A DNA stretch of 6,879 nt from positions 1 to 6,879 of the forward strand of contig CAMOLY010000063.1 in the NCBI GenBank assembly GCA_946619065.1, given 5' to 3'. Under the pieces are notes generated by a model, which was not told the origin of the DNA, made no database searches, and saw nothing but the letters and a program-made list of their open reading frames with translations. Source of the DNA: an uncultured Clostridia bacterium. GTDB taxonomy: Bacteria; Bacillota; Clostridia; Oscillospirales; Oscillospiraceae. Position numbers and translations under genes: made by a program. Numbering within the stretch: position 1 is the first letter of the stretch; every line of letters begins with the position of its first letter. Below, piece by piece: positions 1 through 3,769 of this stretch.

Positions 1-3
1 AAA

Positions 4-76
4 GTTGTCCCCGTGGTTGTCCCCGAAGTTGTCCCATAAAGACGAAAAAAGGGGATTTGTCCCCGAGTTGTCCCCG
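4..76. repeat. Cluster of five GTTGTCCCC-type repeats
   Basis: The core GTTGTCCCCG occurs at 4-13, 16-25 and 67-76. Near copies lie at 28-36 (ending in CCCA) and 56-65 (TTTGTCCCCG). The first three copies are spaced exactly 12 nt apart and the last two 11 nt. The segment GGGGA-TTTG-TCCCC at 51-64 is a small inverted repeat, so the fourth copy can fold back on the GGGG before it. The cluster lies downstream of the rpsI terminator and may continue past the left edge. It resembles dispersed intergenic repeats (REP-like or remnants of a mobile element) more than an operator, but its class cannot be settled from a single locus. Confidence 0.6.
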
Positions 77-118
77 ATAAAAACGTTTTGGTTGGGTCAG
101 GTTAAGTCAGAACAAGAC

Positions 119-154
119 AAAAGAAAAACCCCGGAAAACCGCATGGTTCCGGGG
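119..154 (-). terminator. Rho-independent terminator of the rplM-rpsI operon
   Basis: Read on the minus strand, a G+C-rich stem CCCCGGAA/TTCCGGGG (147-154 pairing with 129-136) is followed directly by a T-rich run (TTTTTCTTTT, 128 down to 119). An alternative register pairs CCCCGG with CCGGGG and stacks a further AACC/GGTT on a GCAT tetraloop, leaving two bulged bases. It begins 24 nt past the rpsI stop codon, the expected place for the end of this operon. Confidence 0.88.
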
Positions 155-178
155 CTTTTGGGCATTTTGAAGTCTCGA

Positions 179-583
179 TCAGCGCTTGCTGAACTGCGGG
201 GCGCGGCGGGCGGCCTTGAGACCGTACTTCTTGCGTTCCTTCATTCTGGGGTCACGGGTCAGGAAGCCGGCAGCCTTGAGGGCGGCGCGGTATTCGGGAT
301 TCAGACCCAGCAGCGCGCGGGAGATGCCGTGGCGGATGGCGCCGGCCTGGCCGGTCACGCCGCCGCCTTCGACGGTGCAGACGATGTCCACCTTGCCGAT
401 GGTTTCGGTGGTGTTCAGGGGCTGACGGACGATGAGCTTCAGGGTATCGAGGCCGAAGTAATCGTCGATGTCGCGGCCGTTGATGGTGATGGAGCCGGTG
501 CCGTTCTCATAGAGGCGGACTCTGGCAACGGAAGCCTTGCGGCGGCCGGTGCCGTAGTGATAAGTTCTCTTGCTCTCGTACAT
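179..583 (-). CDS. rpsI: 30S ribosomal protein S9 (uS9)
   Basis: This gene encodes S9, a component of the 30S head whose C-terminal tail reaches the P-site tRNA. The 134-residue product matches the bacterial family in length and pattern: the N-terminal [16 protein letters not shown] block (about residues 8-23), GSITINGRD (30-38), the glycine-rich [21 protein letters not shown] stretch in the middle, and the basic C-terminus ending RRAPQFSKR. The start at 581-583 has a strong Shine-Dalgarno sequence, AAGGAGGTAA, 7 nt or so upstream. That sequence overlaps the TAA stop of rplM, and the intergenic gap is only 14 nt, so the two genes are surely cotranscribed and probably translationally coupled. 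This is the usual rplM-rpsI pair of bacteria. Nothing is truncated or unusual. Confidence 0.98.
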   Translation of the reverse strand: MYESKRTYHYGTGRRKASVARVRLYENGTGSITINGRDIDDYFGLDTLKLIVRQPLNTTETIGKVDIVCTVEGGGVTGQAGAIRHGISRALLGLNPEYRAALKAAGFLTRDPRMKERKKYGLKAARRAPQFSKR

Positions 584-597
584 TGTTCGTTACCTCC

Positions 598-1029
598 TTA
601 GTCCTGCGTCCATTCGACGGGCTTCTGAGCGGCGTTCTTGTGCTCGGCGCCCTTGTACAGCTTCAGACGGGTCAGAGCAGTGCGGCCGATGGTGTTCTTG
701 GGGAGCATGCCCTTGACAGCCAGCTCCATGGCGAAGTCGGAGCGGGACTCCATCAGCAGGCGGTACTTGGTCTCCTTGAGACCGCCGATCCAACCGGAGT
801 GGGTGCGATAGTACTTGTCCTCGAGCTTGTTGCCGGTGAGGACGGCCTTGTCGGTATTGATGATGATGACGAAATCACCGCAGTCAACGTTGGGGGTGAA
901 ATCGACCTTGTGCTTGCCGCGGAGCAGGTTGGCGGCGATGACGGCGGTGCGGCCCATGGGCTTGCCGGCGGCGTCAAGGACGTACCACTTGCGCTCCACG
1001 TTCTCTTTCTTGACGAGTGTAGTGGGCAT
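598..1029 (-). CDS. rplM: 50S ribosomal protein L13 (uL13)
   Basis: This gene encodes L13, an early-assembling 50S protein. The 143-residue product starts MPTTLVKKENVERKWYV and carries family landmarks: RGKHKVDFTPNVDCGDFVIIIN, ELAVKGMLPKNTIGR, and the C-terminal YKGAEHKNAAQKP. I chose the ATG at 1027-1029 because GGAGG lies 8 nt upstream and the predicted protein then begins where L13 normally begins. An in-frame ATG at 1066-1068 would add 13 residues, but it has no Shine-Dalgarno sequence and falls in the leader. It is the first gene of the rplM-rpsI operon. In low-GC Gram-positive bacteria this operon is commonly controlled by a structured leader thought to mediate L13 feedback; a candidate leader is annotated separately. 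Confidence 0.98.
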   Translation of the reverse strand: MPTTLVKKENVERKWYVLDAAGKPMGRTAVIAANLLRGKHKVDFTPNVDCGDFVIIINTDKAVLTGNKLEDKYYRTHSGWIGGLKETKYRLLMESRSDFAMELAVKGMLPKNTIGRTALTRLKLYKGAEHKNAAQKPVEWTQD

Positions 1030-1104
1030 GTGTAATTCCTCCGTATGAATGAACAATTGTTTTGACAAATTCAGGGTGCGCCGTTACAATACTTCCTGGC
1101 GCCC
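1030..1104 (-). promoter_or_regulatory. rplM mRNA leader with a 5'-terminal hairpin (candidate L13 leader)
   Basis: If transcription starts near 1102-1104, the untranslated leader is about 72 nt. Its 5' end can fold as GCGCC/GGCGC (1102-1098 with 1082-1078), extended by two G-C pairs around a bulge if the RNA starts at 1104, closing a 15-nt loop. Further downstream is a 10-bp palindrome AACAATTGTT (1052-1061), then the GGAGG of rplM. Putative L13 autoregulatory leaders are known in front of rplM-rpsI in Bacillota. The position fits, but I have not compared this sequence with a covariance model, so membership is inference. Confidence 0.5.
1062..1090 (+). promoter_or_regulatory. Sigma-A promoter reading toward ttcA
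   Basis: TTGACA (1062-1067), a 17-bp spacer and TACAAT (1085-1090) make 11 of 12 consensus bases on the plus strand. The predicted start is near 1097, giving a leader of about 156 nt for the gene at 1253. The element lies inside the rplM leader and faces the rplM promoter. No better plus-strand promoter is seen closer to 1253. Activity is inferred from the sequence only. Confidence 0.65.
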
Positions 1105-1108
1105 GTTC

Positions 1109-1162
1109 TTTATACCACAGTTGTCCGGGCTTGTCAACGGAAATTTTCAAAATTTTGATTTT
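1109..1162 (-). promoter_or_regulatory. Sigma-A promoter of rplM-rpsI with extended -10 and UP-like element
   Basis: On the minus strand, TTGACA (1137-1132) is followed by a 17-bp spacer and TATAAA (1114-1109), which is 11 of 12 consensus bases. A TGG triplet directly before the -10 (1117-1115) gives an extended -10 motif. Immediately upstream of the -35 the DNA is almost pure A/T (about 1141-1162, with A4T4 tracts), the position and composition of an UP element that contacts the RNA polymerase alpha subunits. Such strength suits a ribosomal protein operon. The start point is expected around 1102-1104. Confidence 0.9.
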
Positions 1163-1165
1163 CCC

Positions 1166-1180
1166 CCGGAGAATCTCCGG
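1166..1180 (+). other. Small hairpin in the ttcA leader
   Basis: CCGGAG (1166-1171), an AAT loop and CTCCGG (1175-1180) form a perfect 6-bp stem. It is not followed closely by a T-run on either strand (the nearest, TTTTTT, is 17 nt further right), so it is a poor terminator. It could be a leader structure of the ttcA transcript or a DNA dyad. No function can be assigned. Confidence 0.35.
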
Positions 1181-1252
1181 AATGCTCTTTGGATCTCTTT
1201 TTTCCTCTCGTTTTCTGACTTTTCAATTTCTTTTTTGATTTGAGGTGATTCC

Positions 1253-2044
1253 ATGCAGAAGATGCTCAGCCTGCTGCGAAGCTGCGTAGACGATTATCAG
1301 ATGATCGAAGCCGGAGACCGTATTGCAGTCGGAATCTCGGGCGGCAAGGATTCCCTGACCCTGCTGATCTTGCTGGCGGAGCTGAAGAAGTTCTACCCGA
1401 AGCCCTTCGAGCTGGAGGCTTTCACCGTCGACATGGGCCTGGGCGGGATGGATTTTTCCCCGGTGGCCGAGCTGTGCGCGGACCTTGGGGTGCCCTATCA
1501 CCGCGTCGAGACCCAGATCGGGCCGGTAATCTTCGAGCATCGGAAGGAGCACAATCCCTGCTCCCTCTGCGCAAAAATGCGCCGCGGCGCGCTCAGCGCC
1601 GCGCTCACCGCGGCCGGAATCCGAAAAATTGCCCTTGGTCATCACCGTGACGACGCGGTCGAAACCTTCCTGATGTCCCTGCTCTATGAGGGCCGGATCA
1701 GCTGCTTCGAGCCGGTGACTTATCTCGACCGAAGCGGTGTGACGCAAATCCGCCCGATGCTCTATCTGCCGGAGCAGATGATTGTCCATTTCGCGGAGCG
1801 GCAGGCGCTTCCGGTTGTGCACAACACCTGCCCGGCTGACCATCAGACCACCCGCGAGGAGGTCAAGGCGCTGATCCGGTCTCTGCACGGCAGCTATCCG
1901 GAGCTCAAAACCCGCATCTTCGGCGCAATGCAGCGCTACCCGCTGCACAACTGGGACAAGCGCCGGCCTCCCGTGCAGGCGCATCGCGTCCGCGAGGCGG
2001 AAAAGGAAAACGCTGCCGGCAACACGAGGACGGAGGAAGTCTGA
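1253..2044 (+). CDS. ttcA: TtcA-family tRNA 2-thiocytidine synthetase (PP-loop ATPase)
   Basis: A cytosolic enzyme of the TtcA/TilS/MesJ PP-loop superfamily; TtcA adenylates C32 of certain tRNAs and replaces the oxygen with sulfur. The 263-residue product shows the PP-loop SGGKDS (29-34), a CxxC (C103-SLC-C106), the family block GHHRDDAVET (129-138), and a third cysteine in HNTCPAD (C193). Those three cysteines correspond to the ligands of the [4Fe-4S] cluster in E. coli TtcA. TilS, which makes lysidine, lacks this cysteine set, so TtcA is the better call. The tail after about residue 240 is charged and probably disordered. The start is supported by GAGGTGATT (1242-1250), a strong match to the anti-Shine-Dalgarno sequence. 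The gene diverges from rplM and is followed by 99 nt before tepA, so it may be monocistronic or weakly linked to it. Some Gram-positive homologues may have a different thiolation target; I am sure of the family, less sure of the exact nucleotide. Confidence 0.9.
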   Translation: MQKMLSLLRSCVDDYQMIEAGDRIAVGISGGKDSLTLLILLAELKKFYPKPFELEAFTVDMGLGGMDFSPVAELCADLGVPYHRVETQIGPVIFEHRKEHNPCSLCAKMRRGALSAALTAAGIRKIALGHHRDDAVETFLMSLLYEGRISCFEPVTYLDRSGVTQIRPMLYLPEQMIVHFAERQALPVVHNTCPADHQTTREEVKALIRSLHGSYPELKTRIFGAMQRYPLHNWDKRRPPVQAHRVREAEKENAAGNTRTEEV

Positions 2045-2143
2045 CGGAACAGAAGTCCGAAATCTGATCGGAACCGGCGGAATGCGCATAGTATCCTTGT
2101 TTTCGGGTAAACTGTGAAAAACCGGAAAGAAGGAGAGCGCAAG
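2045..2143 (+). other. Intergenic gap between ttcA and tepA
   Basis: These 99 nt hold the ribosome binding site of tepA (AAGGAG, 2130-2135). I see no convincing promoter. A 5-bp inverted repeat TCCGA/TCGGA lies near 2057-2073 but has no T-run, so there is no clear terminator. Whether tepA is read through from ttcA cannot be decided from sequence. Confidence 0.4.
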
Positions 2144-2836
2144 ATGAGCGAAAACCAGACGAATCCCAATGAGCAGGCTTACGAGTTTGCGGAGAACTTC
2201 GGCGCGTCCCTGACGCGGTCCGCCGGCGGAAATGTCTACACGCTGACGATCATCGGCCAGATCGAGGGCCATCAGGTCCTGCCCGATACGGTCAAGACGA
2301 CGAAATATGAGCATGTGATGCCGCTGCTGGCCCAGATCGAGGAGAGCGAGGAGGTCGACGGCCTGCTCCTGCTGCTCAATACGGTCGGCGGAGACATCGA
2401 AGCGGGCCTGGCCATTGCGGAGCTGATCTCCGGCATGAAGAAGCCGACGGTCTCGCTGGTTCTGGGCGGGGGCCACTCGATCGGCGTGCCGCTGGCGGTG
2501 GCGGCCAAGCGCTGCATGATCGCGCCGACCGCCGGCATGACGATCCACCCGGTCCGCATGAACGGAACTGTGGTGGGAGCGCCGGCGACCTATCAGTATT
2601 TCAACCGGATCCAGGCCCAGATCGTGGACTTCGTCGCGGCAAATTCCAAAATCTCGAAAAAGCGATTCGTGGATTATATGATGGCCACCGGCGAGCTGGC
2701 CACCGACGTCGGGACCGTCCTCTACGGCAAGGAAGCGGTCGACTGCGGCCTGATCGAGCAGCTGGGCAGCCTCTCCGAAGCCCTGGACTGCCTGCACGCG
2801 ATGATCCGCGAAAACCGGCAAACGGCAGAAAAATAG
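2144..2836 (+). CDS. tepA: TepA-type ClpP-like serine protease
   Basis: A ClpP-fold protein of the TepA (YmfB) branch, named in Bacillus for a reported effect on protein translocation. The 230-residue product has the crotonase/ClpP core: the LLLNTVGGDIEAGLAIAE block (about 76-93), the nucleophile motif GGGHSIG with S112, and MTIHP with H135, a Ser-His spacing close to that of ClpP. D188 in the segment before GKEAVDCGLIE (195-205) is the likely acid, by rough alignment only. There is no signal peptide or membrane segment, so it is cytosolic. I chose the ATG at 2144 because AAGGAG lies 8 nt upstream; a GTG at 2114 would add 10 residues without a ribosome binding site. In Bacillus the homologue lies just before spoIIIE. 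Here a uppP-like gene sits between them. The native substrate and any ATPase partner are unknown, and no Clp ATPase is encoded nearby. Confidence 0.92.
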   Translation: MSENQTNPNEQAYEFAENFGASLTRSAGGNVYTLTIIGQIEGHQVLPDTVKTTKYEHVMPLLAQIEESEEVDGLLLLLNTVGGDIEAGLAIAELISGMKKPTVSLVLGGGHSIGVPLAVAAKRCMIAPTAGMTIHPVRMNGTVVGAPATYQYFNRIQAQIVDFVAANSKISKKRFVDYMMATGELATDVGTVLYGKEAVDCGLIEQLGSLSEALDCLHAMIRENRQTAEK

Positions 2837-2844
2837 AAAAACAG

Positions 2845-2873
2845 TGGAAAATTTCCGCTGCCTGTGCTATAAT
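2845..2873 (+). promoter_or_regulatory. Extended -10 promoter upstream of uppP
   Basis: A perfect TATAAT (2868-2873) is preceded by TGC (2865-2867), making an extended -10 element. The -35 at 17-bp spacing is TGGAAA (2845-2850), 4 of 6 consensus bases, a weakness that an extended -10 can offset. Transcription should start near 2880, giving a leader of roughly 33 nt for uppP and probably driving ftsK as well. A short dyad GGAAA-A-TTTCC (2846-2856) overlaps the -35 and could be a protein site, but this is speculative. Confidence 0.78.
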
Positions 2874-2882
2874 AAACCAAAT

Positions 2883-2896
2883 GCGGCCACAGCCGC
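2883..2896 (+). other. Leader hairpin just before the uppP ribosome binding site
   Basis: GCGGC-CACA-GCCGC is a perfect 5-bp G+C stem with a 4-nt loop. It would sit a few nucleotides from the 5' end of the uppP transcript and ends 5 nt before the GGAGG at 2902-2906. It may stabilise the mRNA end or affect ribosome loading. It is too short to say more. Confidence 0.35.
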
Positions 2897-2912
2897 GATT
2901 TGGAGGCAGCTT

Positions 2913-3737
2913 ATGACCTGGCTTGGCGCGATCCTGCTTGCCGCCGCAGCCGGCGTGACGGAGATTCTCCCCGTTTCCGGCTCCGGCCATTTCTATCTGA
3001 TTGAAAAAATGCTCGGCCTGGAGCTCAGCGCCGCCGACACGGCGGCTTTCCGGGCCGCCCTGCACGGAGGAATCGCGCTGGCGCTGGTGCTGTTTTATCA
3101 TCGCCGGCTCGGTCAGATGCTGCGGGATCTGCTGGTGGGATCCCGGAAGCCCGGGACCTCATTGCCCAGAAGGCTGCTGGTTCTGCTGACCGTCTCCAGC
3201 CTGCCGATGTTTCTGGCGCTGCTTCTGAACAGGACGCGCCTTGCCATCGAAGACAGCAGCGCGCTGCTCGCCTTCGTCAGCGGATTCCTGGCCCTGTCCG
3301 GCATCGCGCTCTTCTTCTCGAGCCGTTCGGCCCGGGAGAGAAAGGACCTTCCGCAGACGACGGGATACGACGGCTTTGTCATGGGCCTTGCCCAGATCCC
3401 GACCGTCTTTCCGGGCCTTTCCCGTGTGGGTCTGCTGCTTTCCGCCGGCTTCCTGCGCGGCCTGGACTACCCCAGCGCGCTGGAGCAGGCGGGGCTGATG
3501 GGCATTCCGGTTTACCTGGCGGCGGCCCTCACCCAGGGCCTGGGCGTAAAGAAGCTGGGCACGGCGACGGTTCCCGTGCAGATGCTCCTGGCCGGCGCCG
3601 GGATTTCCGCGGCGGTGGGCCTGTTCACCCTGCGGGTGCTGACCGAACGGGCTGCCTATCGCAAATCCACCGGCTATGCCTACTGGTGCTGGGGCGCGTC
3701 CCTGCTGGCTTTGGTCCTGTTCCTGATCGCCGCATGA
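2913..3737 (+). CDS. uppP: Divergent undecaprenyl-diphosphatase (UppP/BacA family)
   Basis: An integral membrane protein of the BacA/UppP family, which removes a phosphate from undecaprenyl pyrophosphate so that the lipid carrier can be reused for cell wall synthesis. The 274-residue product has the normal family length, many hydrophobic helices, and both signature regions: GVTEILPVSGSGH (14-26) and FPGLSRVG (166-173) inside the GLAQ...GFLRGL context. E17, H26, S170 and R171 are kept. However, the first acidic/Gln position of the (E/Q)xxxE motif is A13, the second Ser of the usual SS pair is G23, and the PGxSRSxxT motif reads V172 and L175 at its last two positions. Activity is therefore less certain than the fold. 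The start at 2913 is supported by GGAGG 6 nt upstream; an upstream ATG at 2844 would overlap the promoter. ftsK follows after 32 nt. Confidence 0.88.
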   Translation: MTWLGAILLAAAAGVTEILPVSGSGHFYLIEKMLGLELSAADTAAFRAALHGGIALALVLFYHRRLGQMLRDLLVGSRKPGTSLPRRLLVLLTVSSLPMFLALLLNRTRLAIEDSSALLAFVSGFLALSGIALFFSSRSARERKDLPQTTGYDGFVMGLAQIPTVFPGLSRVGLLLSAGFLRGLDYPSALEQAGLMGIPVYLAAALTQGLGVKKLGTATVPVQMLLAGAGISAAVGLFTLRVLTERAAYRKSTGYAYWCWGASLLALVLFLIAA

Positions 3738-3769
3738 CAGATGATGGATGATAGGAGATCGTACATAAG

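Noticed and set aside
4..76. CRISPR array interpretation of the GTTGTCCCC repeats
   Set aside because: Units are only about 10 nt with 2-nt to 19-nt gaps, there are no unique spacers of protospacer length, and no cas gene is present.
5..601. Plus-strand open frame antisense to rpsI starting in the repeat cluster
   Set aside because: It covers all of rpsI, reads through the repeats and terminator, and has no ribosome binding site or family resemblance.
1166..1180. CCGGAG/CTCCGG hairpin as a terminator between rplM and ttcA
   Set aside because: No adjacent T-run on either strand, and the flanking genes diverge, so no transcript needs to end here.
1049..1243. 64-codon plus-strand open frame between rplM and ttcA
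   Set aside because: It lies over the promoters and leader, lacks a Shine-Dalgarno sequence, and its composition is unlike the neighbouring genes.
1223..2821. A 532-codon minus-strand open frame across ttcA and tepA
   Set aside because: It is antisense to two recognisable genes, has a compositionally biased translation and no recognisable domain.
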